DNA of 64,000 bases from an uncultured Aquimarina sp. (GCA_947502885.1 CANNBP010000002.1:372001-436000), one strand, 5' to 3'. Numbered from the stretch's first letter, positions 34,971-44,251 are shown. The notes: a model not told the origin generated them from the letters alone. Numbers and translations: made by a program.

Positions 34971-36477
34971 TAGGTAAATTGATTTTGAAATTCGTGTACT
35001 TTTGATCTAATTGTAACTGGATGGTTCCGGCATGTTTTTCAATAATTGTTTTGGTGTAAAATAAACCAATACCAAAGCCTTTTACATCGTGTGTATTTCC
35101 TTTAGGAACGCGATAGAATTTTTCAAATATTTTCTCTTTATGATTTTTGCTTAAAGATGTTCCGGTATCTTTAACTTCTATGGTAATCGTGTTTCCTAAG
35201 TTTTTTATAGCTATAAATATTGTATCTCCTCCATATTTGATAGCATTGTCAAGTATATTATTAATAGCGTTTTCTATGTGGAATACATCTGCTTTTTTCC
35301 AGATGTTATCATGAGAACTATTGTATGTGAGTTTTTTTTCGGGAGAATTTGTTTTGTGTTTTTTGACAATACCATCGATTAGTGTTACTAAATTTATTTC
35401 TTCTAAATTTAACTGTAACTCGTCGTTATCTAATGTTGCCGTTTCTAAGATCTTTTCTACCATTGTATTTAATTTTGTCAATTGAGTAGAAGACATGGCT
35501 ACATATTTTTGTGTTTTTTCAGGGTCGTTTTCGTGATTAAAACTTTGAACCCCTTCTAGTGCTGCACTTATTGTAGCTATTGGAGTTTTAAATTCATGAG
35601 TAATATTACTGATTAGATCATTTTTTAATTCAGCCAATTGTTTTTGGTGCTTAATGATTTTGAGAAGGTACAGTAAACATCCTATTACCGAAGTAACCAA
35701 TAAGAATGATAATAATATCCCTAATAGATTCTTTTTTAGGAGTGTGCGTGTGGTATTGGAAAAAAATAATCCAAGAGAGCCGTGTTGAGGTAAGTATGAA
35801 GATTTGGATTTTGTATACAATTGTCCTTTGGCAAGTGGTTTATTATGAGTTTTACTTTTTTTAGGGTTTGCTATGTCCAAATCTTCTTTATAAGATAAGT
35901 TGTAATTGATAGAGATATTCTTTCTTGCTAATTCAATTTTAAACAAGCTATCTACTGTTTTAGTATCTAACTCATCTTCGCTAATAGAGATAATGATTTT
36001 AGAGGTTAAAGATTCTAAAGGGCTTATTTCTTCCAAAATTAAATCATTGTGCCCTGTTATATCGATAATAGTTTTACAGGAATCTGAAAATCGAAATGTG
36101 TTTAATAACTTCTTAATAGAATCAATTTTTTTATTGTAAAAAAAGCTCTTGTCATAGACTTTGGTCGAATCTGAATATTCTTTATTAATAAAGTGTGATT
36201 TTATTGAATCAATGCCTTTGAATATGAAGTTAAGTTTTGGATTACCAGATAAATTACTAGAATAGTTATTTTCAGAAACAAAATCAAACGTTTCGCCAAA
36301 GGCTAATCCCTCATAATATTGATCTACTGCATTATCAAGACTTATTTGTACTTCGTTGATTAATTGTTGCTTAGAAGCTTGATAGTTCTTAAGATTCCAA
36401 TATACCTGAATACCCAATGTTACCAGAATGACGATGGTAATAAAATATAGTATGTAGGTGTAATTCTTTTGTGCCAT
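34963..36477 (-). CDS. Membrane sensor histidine kinase
   Basis: 504 residues. Two membrane helices (about 8-27 and 251-273) flank a periplasmic sensor of about 220 residues that I cannot match to a known domain. HisKA contains His294 in SNITHEFKTPIAT; HATPase_c has INNILDNAIKYGG, KDTGTSLSKNHKEKIFEKF and KGFGIGLFYTKTI. There is no clear HAMP domain. Translated with the OmpR-type regulator. Divergent from the GLPGLI gene, so the pair probably controls that operon. Confidence 0.92.
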   Translation of the reverse strand: MAQKNYTYILYFITIVILVTLGIQVYWNLKNYQASKQQLINEVQISLDNAVDQYYEGLAFGETFDFVSENNYSSNLSGNPKLNFIFKGIDSIKSHFINKEYSDSTKVYDKSFFYNKKIDSIKKLLNTFRFSDSCKTIIDITGHNDLILEEISPLESLTSKIIISISEDELDTKTVDSLFKIELARKNISINYNLSYKEDLDIANPKKSKTHNKPLAKGQLYTKSKSSYLPQHGSLGLFFSNTTRTLLKKNLLGILLSFLLVTSVIGCLLYLLKIIKHQKQLAELKNDLISNITHEFKTPIATISAALEGVQSFNHENDPEKTQKYVAMSSTQLTKLNTMVEKILETATLDNDELQLNLEEINLVTLIDGIVKKHKTNSPEKKLTYNSSHDNIWKKADVFHIENAINNILDNAIKYGGDTIFIAIKNLGNTITIEVKDTGTSLSKNHKEKIFEKFYRVPKGNTHDVKGFGIGLFYTKTIIEKHAGTIQLQLDQKYTNFKINLPNG

Positions 36478-36517
36478 ACATCAAAGGTACTACACTTAAG
36501 CGATATAAAATGAATCG

Positions 36518-36545
36518 GTTAACACTCGTTAACACTGGTTAACTG
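36518..36545. promoter_or_regulatory. Candidate operator: three GTTAAC direct repeats, 10-bp period
   Basis: GTTAACACT at 36518-36526, GTTAACACT at 36528-36536 and GTTAACTG at 36538-36545. The spacing is exactly one helical turn, the layout expected for OmpR/PhoB-type regulators. Lies between the divergent kinase and GLPGLI genes, directly upstream of a promoter-like sequence. Confidence 0.6.
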
Positions 36546-36573
36546 TTTGCTTAGCACTAGACTTTCATATTTG
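36546..36573 (+). promoter_or_regulatory. Candidate promoter of the GLPGLI/receptor operon
   Basis: TTTG at 36546-36549, 16-base spacer, then CATATTTG at 36566-36573, one change from TAnnTTTG. It begins right after the GTTAAC repeats. The spacer is slightly short. Confidence 0.42.
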
Positions 36574-36626
36574 CATCATTGACATAAACAATATGTATAA
36601 GATAATTTAAACTTAAAAAAATAAGC

Positions 36627-37463
36627 ATGATACGAGTAATGACAATAATACTATTATTTATAATCAATAGTATAATAGCCCAAGATTTTCAAGGAAGTGT
36701 AACGTATAAAACACACAGAAAAGTAAACATTGCTACAGAAAATTCTAAAGTAGATTCTGATATACAAAAGCAAATCAATGATATGGTAGCTAAACAGTTT
36801 CAAAAAGAGTACACTCTTCAATTTAATCCTATCGAGTCGATTTACAAAGAAGATATAAGTTTAGATGCCCCTAAAGCTCAAATGGAGGGTTTAGAAATTG
36901 TTATTGCTGGATCTTCTGGGTCAGATATTTTGTATAAAAACATAAAAGAAAAACGGTATACAAGTCATAGAGATATGTTTGGAAAAATGTTTTTGGTAAA
37001 AGATAAACTGAAAGATAATGATTGGAAATTAGAACAAGAAACTAAGAAAATAGGAAACTATACATGTTTTAAAGCAACCACTACCCGAAAGATGCAAAAA
37101 TTCGCTAAGATTATTGAAATAGATAGTGACAATAAAGAATCAAAAAAGCCAGAAGAACCAAAGGAAGTAGAGGTAACCATTACAGCTTGGTATACTCCAG
37201 AAATTCCTATTGCTAATGGACCTGGTTTGTATTCAGGACTTCCGGGTTTGATACTAGAAGTTAATGATGGTGAGCAGACGATTTTGTGTAATAAGGTAGT
37301 TCTTAATCCGAAAAAGAAAATTAAAGTTTTAGAGCCAAAAAAAGGAAAAGTTGTAACAGAAGAGAGATTCGAAATCATAATGGAGAAAAAACTTAAAGAA
37401 ATGGAAGATAGAATGCCACATGGAGGAGATGGTAAAAGTATTGAGTTTAGAATAGGAGGGTAA
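36627..37463 (+). CDS. GLPGLI family protein
   Basis: 278 residues. Signal peptide (MIRVMTIILLFIINSIIAQ), then a mature secreted protein. The defining GLPGLI motif is at residues 204-209 inside GPGLYSGLPGLILEV. The C-terminal part is lysine-rich and helical. Function of the family is unknown; members are usually paired with a TonB-type outer-membrane protein, as here with 16 bases to the next gene. Likely under the OmpR-type system encoded divergently. Confidence 0.9.
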   Translation: MIRVMTIILLFIINSIIAQDFQGSVTYKTHRKVNIATENSKVDSDIQKQINDMVAKQFQKEYTLQFNPIESIYKEDISLDAPKAQMEGLEIVIAGSSGSDILYKNIKEKRYTSHRDMFGKMFLVKDKLKDNDWKLEQETKKIGNYTCFKATTTRKMQKFAKIIEIDSDNKESKKPEEPKEVEVTITAWYTPEIPIANGPGLYSGLPGLILEVNDGEQTILCNKVVLNPKKKIKVLEPKKGKVVTEERFEIIMEKKLKEMEDRMPHGGDGKSIEFRIGG

Positions 37464-37479
37464 TTTCTAAAAGCTAAAA

Positions 37480-40224
37480 ATGAATAGAATTTTAATCATT
37501 TTGATACTTCTTCTGGGAGTGTCCAAGGAAGGGTATGCCCAAAAAATACAGATTAGTGGTAGGGTAAAAGATTCAATAGAAAACCCTATACAAATGGCAA
37601 ACGTTATTGCCTATAAAAAATCAAATAATGAAATGATTGCATATGGAATCACCAACGATGATGGTAAGTATAAAGTTTCGGTGCCAAAAAACGAGTCCTA
37701 TATTTTAAAAACAAGTTTTATTGGATTAATTTCAGAGGATAAGGAAATAAAGGTAGAAGAAAAGGATATTGAGGCAAACTTTATCATGATTGAAGATCAA
37801 AATAGTTTGGACGAAGTAGAGATAGTGTATGAAATGCCTGTGGTTATTAAAGGAGATACATTAGTATATAATACAGATTCTTTTACAAATGGAACAGAAA
37901 AAAAACTTGGAGATGTTTTAAAAAAGCTACCGGGGGTTGAGGTAAATGGAGATGGAGAAATAGAAGTTGAGGGAAAAAAAGTAGCCAAAGTTATGGTCGA
38001 GGGTAAAGATTTTTTTGATGGAGATTCAAAACTTGCTACACAAAATATTCCTGCAGATGCGCTAGATAAGGTTGAGGTACTTCGAAATTACGAAGAGGTA
38101 GATCAGATGAGAGGGTTGAGTAGTTCACAAGATCAAATTGCAATCAATGTAAAATTAAAAGAAGGTAAAAAGAATTTTTGGTTTGGAGATATTACTGCTG
38201 GTTCTGGTTTTGCAGACACAGAAAGGTACTTGATAAAGCCCAAACTATTTTATTATAGTCCAAAGTATAGTCTTAATATTTTAACCGATCTTAATGATAT
38301 AGGAGAACTGCCTTTTACAATTTTGGATTATTTTAAGTTTACCGGTGGTTTTAGGAATATGGGAAGTGGAGGAACTTCATTTAACGTTTCTTCAAATGAT
38401 TTAGCTTTTGCATTATTGCAAAACGATCGGGCGAATGAAATTAATACCAAATTTGGAGCTGCAAATTTTAGTTTTTCGCCAACCAAAAAATTGGACTTTA
38501 ATGGATATGGTATTTTTAGCAGTACTAAAACAGATATATTGACCACAACACGTAATGTCTATATTGATAACACCGATAACCCTAACGATAATACCATTGA
38601 GGAAACATCTCAGATTGTTGAACAACAAAGTAAAATGGGGCTATTAAAAATTAATGCAACTTATAAACCTAATAGTAATTTTAGATTAGATTATGATGTC
38701 TTTGGGAAATTAGCAAAGCAAGAAGAAAATGATATGTTCTCATCGGTTAGGCAAGGTGTTTCAGAAAATATAATAGAACGACTTGAAAATGCTCCAGCTT
38801 CGATCCAGCAAAACGTAAATGGATATTATACACTGGGAAGTAAAAATATATTTTCTTTAAGCGCACAACACAAATTTCAAAATGAAGACCCATTTTACAA
38901 TGCTACTAGAGATCAAATTCCATTTAGAGGAATATTTACTCAAATTAGTAATGCTGTTGATCCCAGTCAGGATACTTTTTCTCCTTTGCAATTATCAGAA
39001 AGATATAATGTAAATCAAGAAAGAAAAGTAAAAACTAACAAATGGGATGCAACTCTTAATTATTATAGGGTGTTAAACAAGAAGAGTAACCTTAATTTTA
39101 CTTTAGGAGTTACGAATAGTGTGCAAAAATTTAATTCACAGATTTTTCAAATATTAGATAATGGAAGCCAAAATGATTTTGATGAGGATGAATTTAAAAA
39201 TGAAGTAAATTATAGGTTTAGAGATGTTTTTGCAGGAATTCACTATAAATTCATCAATGGTATTTTTACTATTAGACCAGGTATAAGTATGCATAATTAC
39301 GATCTTAAAGATCAACAATTACAATCAACTTTAAGCCACAATGATTGGCAAGTTTTACCAGACTTATTTGTGTTAGCCCAATTTAAAAAAAATGAAAGCT
39401 TACGGTTTAATTATTCTATAACAGCAAACTACACAGATGTTAATAATTTGGCAAGAGGGTATGTGTTTAATAATTATAATGCTCTGTCAAGAGGAAACCG
39501 AAACTTAGATAATGGATTGTATGATAATTATACATTAAGCTACTTTAACTTTAATATGTTTAATTATACTGATATTTATGGGAGTATTAGTTATACTAAC
39601 CAACGTAATCCTATAAAAAGCACAAGTGTTATAACTGGTATAAATAGGATAAATGCACCTGTCAACTCTGGATTAACAGATAATATACTAAGTGCAAATG
39701 GTAGTTTTTCAAGAAGCTTTGGTAAAATTAAAGGAGGTGTTTCTACAAATATTAGTTGGTCTAAATTAAATAATATTGTCAACGCTTTGCCTAGTAAAAG
39801 TGTAAACTTAGGACAAACGTATGAAACAAAGTGGTCGACCAATTTTAAAAAAGGACCTAATTTTGATGTAGGATATACTCTAGGGGTTAATTCATATGAT
39901 GTTAATGAATCTAGAGCCGTTTTTTACACCAATTCACCTTTTGCAAAATTGAATTGGACGTTTGCAAAAGGATTCTTGTTTAAATCATCTTTTACTCATA
40001 CTAATTATAGAAATAAAGACGTGGTCATAAATAAATATAGTTTCCTGGATGCAGAAATACTATATCAAAAACCCGAAAGTAACTGGGAGTATAAGTTGTC
40101 AGGAACAAATTTGTTACAAACCAATAGTATTAACCAGGATAGTTTTAATGAATTATTTACGAGTACCTCTACTTACAAAGTTCAACCAAGGTATTGGGTC
40201 CTTAGTGTTAAGTATAACCTATAA
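37480..40224 (+). CDS. TonB-receptor-like outer-membrane beta-barrel protein with CarboxypepD_reg domain
   Basis: 914 residues. Signal peptide, CarboxypepD_reg-like domain (about 23-105, ISGRVKDSIENPIQMANVI), a plug-like segment (about 120-215: LPGVEVNGDGEIEVEGKKV, VEGKDFFDGD) and an OMP_b-brl_3 barrel to the C-terminus (YWVLSVKYNL). In contrast to the 11036-13675 receptor there is no STN domain, so it is not a cell-surface-signalling type. Paired with the GLPGLI protein; substrate unknown. Confidence 0.9.
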   Translation: MNRILIILILLLGVSKEGYAQKIQISGRVKDSIENPIQMANVIAYKKSNNEMIAYGITNDDGKYKVSVPKNESYILKTSFIGLISEDKEIKVEEKDIEANFIMIEDQNSLDEVEIVYEMPVVIKGDTLVYNTDSFTNGTEKKLGDVLKKLPGVEVNGDGEIEVEGKKVAKVMVEGKDFFDGDSKLATQNIPADALDKVEVLRNYEEVDQMRGLSSSQDQIAINVKLKEGKKNFWFGDITAGSGFADTERYLIKPKLFYYSPKYSLNILTDLNDIGELPFTILDYFKFTGGFRNMGSGGTSFNVSSNDLAFALLQNDRANEINTKFGAANFSFSPTKKLDFNGYGIFSSTKTDILTTTRNVYIDNTDNPNDNTIEETSQIVEQQSKMGLLKINATYKPNSNFRLDYDVFGKLAKQEENDMFSSVRQGVSENIIERLENAPASIQQNVNGYYTLGSKNIFSLSAQHKFQNEDPFYNATRDQIPFRGIFTQISNAVDPSQDTFSPLQLSERYNVNQERKVKTNKWDATLNYYRVLNKKSNLNFTLGVTNSVQKFNSQIFQILDNGSQNDFDEDEFKNEVNYRFRDVFAGIHYKFINGIFTIRPGISMHNYDLKDQQLQSTLSHNDWQVLPDLFVLAQFKKNESLRFNYSITANYTDVNNLARGYVFNNYNALSRGNRNLDNGLYDNYTLSYFNFNMFNYTDIYGSISYTNQRNPIKSTSVITGINRINAPVNSGLTDNILSANGSFSRSFGKIKGGVSTNISWSKLNNIVNALPSKSVNLGQTYETKWSTNFKKGPNFDVGYTLGVNSYDVNESRAVFYTNSPFAKLNWTFAKGFLFKSSFTHTNYRNKDVVINKYSFLDAEILYQKPESNWEYKLSGTNLLQTNSINQDSFNELFTSTSTYKVQPRYWVLSVKYNL

Positions 40225-40366
40225 CAGTCTCATTGTTTTAAAGGGTTGTATGGATTGTTTTTTCTAAAGTAGTATTGATGTTGATATTTTAAAAATTATA
40301 TGTAATGTTTTGTAATTAGAGTAAAAAATTAACGTCTAAGGAAACGCAATTAAAATACCAATACAA

Positions 40367-40786
40367 ATGTCTATTGTAAAAGAACAAGGAGTGATAACAA
40401 AAGTGAGTTGTCAAAATTTTGACAAGACATATGATGCCTTAGTAAAAACGATTACCAATAACCCTAATTTAAAAATTGTTGCACAATTAGATCATCAGAA
40501 AAATGCAGCTACTGTTGGAAAAGAGTTAAATCCAACACGACTAATTATGTTTGGTAATCCAAGATTAGGAACACCCTTGATGCAAAAAGTTCAAATTACA
40601 GGTTTAGACCTTCCTCAAAAGATTTTGATATGGCAAGATGATCATGGAGTTGTTAGCGTATCCTATAATGACCCTAAGTTTTTGAAATTACGTTATGGCG
40701 TTACTGAATCTGATGAGGTTTTTGAAACAATAGGCAAGGCTTTAGATGCGATTTCAGAAAATGCGATAAATGAAAAAGTAGGTTGA
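40367..40786 (+). CDS. DUF302 domain protein
   Basis: 139 residues. The DUF302 region covers most of the protein: FDKTYDALVKTITNNPNLKI, LNPTRLIMFGNPRLGTPLMQ and LPQKILIWQDDHG are typical. No signal peptide or membrane segment, so probably cytoplasmic. Function is unknown in the family. Stands alone, followed by a 400-bp gap. Confidence 0.87.
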   Translation: MSIVKEQGVITKVSCQNFDKTYDALVKTITNNPNLKIVAQLDHQKNAATVGKELNPTRLIMFGNPRLGTPLMQKVQITGLDLPQKILIWQDDHGVVSVSYNDPKFLKLRYGVTESDEVFETIGKALDAISENAINEKVG

Positions 40787-41116
40787 TTAATATTTGTTAC
40801 AATCTGAATGTAGTATGGTTTTGTACCCTAAATTTTAAACAGAATATAAAATAGTTATATGGTTTTTTAGTTAAAAGTTAGATCTATTTTGGTAACTTAT
40901 TTATAAGTAGCTAAAAGTATTCGTTATTCTAAATTAATAATTCTTTGGTTAGTCGTATTAATTCATTAGAGTACTTGTTAAGCTAGATTTATAGTATTGT
41001 AAAAAGTGTAACTTATATGATATCAATTGTATGAGAAGGTAGATTGTTGATCTTTAATTAAATTTAAGGTTAATTATAAATGGCTAAAAATCAATACAAA
41101 ACCAAAACTAATTAAT

Positions 41117-41124
41117 TAGCTTTG
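41117..41124 (+). promoter_or_regulatory. Candidate -7 promoter element of the acyltransferase-like gene
   Basis: TAGCTTTG followed by CG, matching TAnnTTTG, 65 bases before the ATG. -33 region unclear. Confidence 0.4.
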
Positions 41125-41129
41125 CGTTT

Positions 41130-41168
41130 TTTAATTGATATCTAAATTAGAATTGGATATCAATTAAA
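41130..41168. repeat. Inverted repeat in the 5' leader of the acyltransferase-like gene
   Basis: Perfect 13-bp arms (41130-41142 with 41156-41168; core TTAATTGATATC), loop 13 bases. It would lie near the start of the mRNA leader, 20 bases before the ATG. Confidence 0.5.
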
Positions 41169-41188
41169 GGCTAACCAAAGACTAATTG

Positions 41189-42376
41189 ATGACTAAACCA
41201 AAAGAACGATTGCATTTTTTGGATGCAATACGAGCATTCGCTATTATAATGATGCTTCAAGGGCATTTTGTACATGCCTTGTTAGAAGATATATACAGAG
41301 ATAAAAGTAATTTTGTCTACTTAACCTGGGAGTATTTAAGAGGTATGACCGCTCCAACGTTTTTTACAATAACCGGATTTGTTTTTAGTTTCTTGTTGTT
41401 AAAGCATAAAAATTCGGGTATAGATAACCCACGAGTTTTAAAAGGAATAAAACGCGGTGTTAAGGTTATTTTATGGGGGTATTTATTAAGATTAAGTTTA
41501 TATGCCATTTTTAAAGGTACCGTAAATCCTTCTTTTTTTTATGTAGATGTATTGCAGTGTATTGGGACCTCTCTGTTACTTTTAATAGGGATTTATCTAG
41601 TAATATGTCATATTAATAAAGCGTACTTTCGAAATACCATGTTGTTTATAGGAGTTGCTATTTTTCTTCTTCAACCAACTTACGGAAGCTGCGTTTTGAA
41701 GTTTTTACCTCAAACTTTGGCTAATTATTTTACAAGTATTAATGGGTCAATCTTTACACTATTTCCTTGGTTCGGGTATGTCTGTTTCGGGAGTTTTATG
41801 GCTAGTATTTTCTTAAAGTATAGGAGTTATATTGAGTTTTATAAATATGCAATATTTACTTTGTTTACTACAGGACTTATATTGATTTTTTCTTCGTCGG
41901 CAATATTGATGTTGTTTTATAACCTAACAGGTATTGCTGTTTTTAAATCTGTAGCTTACAATAATTTTTTGTTTATACGATTAGGTAACGTTTTTGTATT
42001 GTTTTCAATATTTATGGCTTTGAGAAATTATTTTAAAAGTCAAGTAATGATCAAAGTAGGAGGACGTACATTATCTATTTATATACTTCACTTTTTTATA
42101 TTATATGGCAGTTGGTTTGGTTTGGGGTTGACTAGGTTTTTTTACCATAGTTTAAACCCTACAGAAATTTTAATTGGGGCATTGTTATTTGTTGTTGGTA
42201 TTTGCTCAATAGTGTTGTATTATTATGAGTATGAGAGAAATTTGAAAGAGTTCTTAACTCAAATGTTTATAGAAGGGGGACAGCGCACCAAGCTATTAAT
42301 GTCTGAAGTTATTACAGCGCTTAAAACCAGTGTCATTGTTCGAAAATATAGAACAATTAGAGATGTTAAAAGATAA
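41189..42376 (+). CDS. Polytopic membrane protein of the DUF1624/HGSNAT-like acyltransferase type
   Basis: 395 residues from the ATG at 41189; a TTG directly before it is not needed. The N-terminus RLHFLDAIRAFAIIMMLQGHF and GMTAPTFFTITGFVFSFLLL are typical of DUF1624 (heparan-alpha-glucosaminide N-acetyltransferase catalytic-like) proteins, with the conserved His in LQGHFVHAL. About ten membrane helices follow. These proteins are thought to move acetyl groups across the inner membrane to sugars. Acceptor unknown. Monocistronic. Confidence 0.82.
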   Translation: MTKPKERLHFLDAIRAFAIIMMLQGHFVHALLEDIYRDKSNFVYLTWEYLRGMTAPTFFTITGFVFSFLLLKHKNSGIDNPRVLKGIKRGVKVILWGYLLRLSLYAIFKGTVNPSFFYVDVLQCIGTSLLLLIGIYLVICHINKAYFRNTMLFIGVAIFLLQPTYGSCVLKFLPQTLANYFTSINGSIFTLFPWFGYVCFGSFMASIFLKYRSYIEFYKYAIFTLFTTGLILIFSSSAILMLFYNLTGIAVFKSVAYNNFLFIRLGNVFVLFSIFMALRNYFKSQVMIKVGGRTLSIYILHFFILYGSWFGLGLTRFFYHSLNPTEILIGALLFVVGICSIVLYYYEYERNLKEFLTQMFIEGGQRTKLLMSEVITALKTSVIVRKYRTIRDVKR

Positions 42377-42462
42377 TGTTTGGGTATAGGTTTAACAAAT
42401 TGTTTGATGTTTATTGTTCTAAAAATCAGTATCTTATATGTGTGTAACTAATACTCAAGATT

Positions 42463-42885
42463 ATGCCAACAATAAAATCATTAAATAAATGGGCAAATGC
42501 ACACACATATTATCCTCTCGATTTGTTAAGAATTGCCCTAGGAGTTTTTTTGTTTATAAAAGGAATTGATTTTATCAGTAATAGTCAAATCCTGGTAGAC
42601 TTAATTAAACCAGTACAAAATCTTGCAGGATCAATGATTGTAATTCATTATGTTGCTCCTGCTCATTTGATCGGAGGGATTCTTATAGCATTTGGATTAT
42701 TAACAAGATGGTCGGTTATGGCTCAACTTCCTTTACTAGTAGGTGCTGTTATTATTAATTTTATTGGAGAGATGAATACAGCAAATCTAATTATAGCAAG
42801 CGTGATCCTGTTATTATGTTTATTTTTCTTATTTTATGGATCAGGAAAACATTCTGTAGATTATTATTTAAAAATGCAACAGTGA
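42463..42885 (+). CDS. DoxX family membrane protein
   Basis: 140 residues with four hydrophobic segments: LDLLRIALGVFLFIKGIDFI, a second around residues 60-80 (HLIGGILIAFGLLTRW, characteristic of DoxX/SURF4-like proteins), a third (LLVGAVIINFIG) and a fourth (LIIASVILLLCLFFLFYGSG). Role unknown; some DoxX proteins take part in redox homeostasis. Ends at a long palindromic terminator shared with the convergent gene. Confidence 0.85.
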   Translation: MPTIKSLNKWANAHTYYPLDLLRIALGVFLFIKGIDFISNSQILVDLIKPVQNLAGSMIVIHYVAPAHLIGGILIAFGLLTRWSVMAQLPLLVGAVIINFIGEMNTANLIIASVILLLCLFFLFYGSGKHSVDYYLKMQQ

Positions 42886-42913
42886 TCTATTGTAAGAATA
42901 TAAATATTAATGA

Positions 42914-42959
42914 ATAATAAAAAGGATAGGAATTGTACAATTCCTATCCTTTTTATTAT
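42914..42959. terminator. Bidirectional terminator, perfect 46-bp palindrome
   Basis: Bases 42914-42936 pair perfectly with 42937-42959 (centre TTGTACAA). The arms carry an A-run and a T-run, so the structure works for both the DoxX gene and the convergent small-protein gene. Confidence 0.88.
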
Positions 42960-42980
42960 GCGCTATTTCATGGTTGTCTG

Positions 42981-43343
42981 TTATAAATCAGATATACGAG
43001 AATTACTACAGTTTACAGGGATATCGATATAAATTGTATCTGTTTTTTTAGCAAAATATACATCGCTATAAACTTTACTTTTATTTTTTCGTATTTGTCT
43101 TTTTATCTTTTCCCATTCAGATTCGCTATATGTGCTGTTTTTCTTAAAAGGCTTAGATTTAATATTCTTTTTAGAAGTAAATGTTTTAGGTAAAGGAGCA
43201 ATCGATTTATTTAAGTCAGAATAACTAAGTTCGATTGTTGTATTGGTAGCCGTTGCTTCGATAAATTGGTAATCTGTAGTATTATTTTGTCCAATTGAAA
43301 AATAAGAAATCAAAAGTAATACTGAGGTCATTGTTATTTTCAT
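42981..43343 (-). CDS. Small secreted protein A, paralog of the 43816-44172 gene
   Basis: 120 residues from the ATG at 43341-43343; an ATG 39 bases upstream would add a hydrophilic stretch before the signal peptide (MKITMTSVLLLISYFSIGQ), and the shorter form matches the paralog's length (118). The mature part has a low-complexity linker and then a conserved module of about 50 residues: YSESEWEKIKRQIRKNK, V, S, then DTIYIDIPV and N, R, S near the end. No known family recognised. Exported; function unknown. A 17-bp motif shared with its paralog lies about 180 bp upstream. Confidence 0.75.
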   Translation of the reverse strand: MKITMTSVLLLISYFSIGQNNTTDYQFIEATATNTTIELSYSDLNKSIAPLPKTFTSKKNIKSKPFKKNSTYSESEWEKIKRQIRKNKSKVYSDVYFAKKTDTIYIDIPVNCSNSRISDL

Positions 43344-43519
43344 TTTTTTGGGATTTGGGGCGTTAATATTCATATTTATCACGTCAAAACAGGGTATGAG
43401 GTTTATCTTGTTTTTATTGTTAAATATATAGTACCGGATATAAGTGGTTAATATTCAGTAGCTAAGATAAGTATAATGCTTGTATTGTGGATACGGTAAA
43501 ACCACAAAGTTTTATGGGG

Positions 43520-43536
43520 ATTTTTCCCCTAAAAAT
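43520..43536. promoter_or_regulatory. Shared upstream motif, copy A
   Basis: ATTTTTCCCCTAAAAAT. It matches ATTATTCCCCTCAAAAT at 44235-44251 in 15 of 17 positions. Both copies lie upstream of the two paralogous secreted-protein genes. Probably a regulator site; the regulator is unknown. Confidence 0.5.
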
Positions 43537-43722
43537 AGGCTAACTGCTTAGTGTATTAGGGTTTAAAAGCTTTTTGTCTATTGAAAAACTACAATCAATT
43601 AAAACAAGGGAAAATTACCGTATGATAGACTATTATTGACTTTAGATAAGAAAAAAGAGTTTTTTAAGTGCTATTTTTAAATTGGAGCAGTGGATTTATT
43701 GAGGTTTTTTTTCTTTTATCAA

Positions 43723-43768
43723 AAAAAAGTCAAACATTTTGCAAAATATGCAGAAGCTTGACTTTTTT
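43723..43768 (-). terminator. Terminator of secreted paralog B
   Basis: Perfect 11-bp stem AAAAAAGTCAA (43723-43733) with TTGACTTTTTT (43758-43768), loop 24 bases. It lies 48 bases past the stop of the 43816-44172 gene; the T-run is present on the minus strand. Confidence 0.7.
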
Positions 43769-43815
43769 GAAATTATTAATGTTTTACTATAGTTTTTAAA
43801 AACTATGTGATATGT

Positions 43816-44172
43816 TTACCAAGAGGATAGTCTTGTGTTTTTATCATAGACAGGTATATTAATATGTATAGTGTCTATTGTTTTAGAAGTATGGATGTTA
43901 TTTTTAAAGCTAAAAACCCTCTTTTTGTTTTTTCTTAGTTGCTTTTTAATTTTTCTCCATTCTTTTTTACTATATAATCCTTTTTCTTTACTGGCAGTAG
44001 AAGATTCTAGAATTAATCTATTTACAGACGATTCATTACTTGTGCTATATTCTTCTTCTTGAATCTGATTGTCAATACTTCTAACAGATGAAAGATTAGA
44101 TTGAAAATCTTGACTAAAAGATAGACTTACAAAAAGTAAAAATGCAAGATTAACTACAAAGTTTAATTTCAT
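43816..44172 (-). CDS. Small secreted protein B, paralog of the 42981-43343 gene
   Basis: 118 residues with a clear signal peptide (MKLNFVVNLAFLLFVSLSFS, then QD), a serine-rich variable stretch, and the same C-terminal module as paralog A: YSKKEWRKIKKQLRKNK, V, S, then DTIHINIPV, N, R and S. The module is basic (many Lys/Arg) and followed by a beta-strand-like tail. Same orientation as A, so this looks like a tandem duplication. No family recognised. The 17-bp motif copy B lies 63 bases upstream of its start. Confidence 0.75.
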   Translation of the reverse strand: MKLNFVVNLAFLLFVSLSFSQDFQSNLSSVRSIDNQIQEEEYSTSNESSVNRLILESSTASKEKGLYSKKEWRKIKKQLRKNKKRVFSFKNNIHTSKTIDTIHINIPVYDKNTRLSSW

Positions 44173-44234
44173 TTCCCAAAATTTTAATACGTTGTTACGT
44201 TTTTGATGTACTTTAACATTTAAAACATATCAAA

Positions 44235-44251
44235 ATTATTCCCCTCAAAAT
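44235..44251. promoter_or_regulatory. Shared upstream motif, copy B
   Basis: ATTATTCCCCTCAAAAT, 15 of 17 positions equal to copy A at 43520-43536. Confidence 0.5.

Larger units (their letters stand above)
40787..41188. other. Gene-free AT-rich interval
   Basis: About 400 bp with no credible reading frame. It holds a -7-like TAGCTTTG (41117-41124) and an inverted repeat (41130-41168) close to the next gene. I see nothing else. Confidence 0.6.
43344..43815. other. Gene-free interval between two paralogous small genes
   Basis: About 470 bp. It holds the shared 17-bp motif (43520-43536), which overlaps a small GGGGA/TCCCC hairpin (43516-43529), and the terminator of the upstream paralog (43723-43768). 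No reading frame worth calling. Confidence 0.6.
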
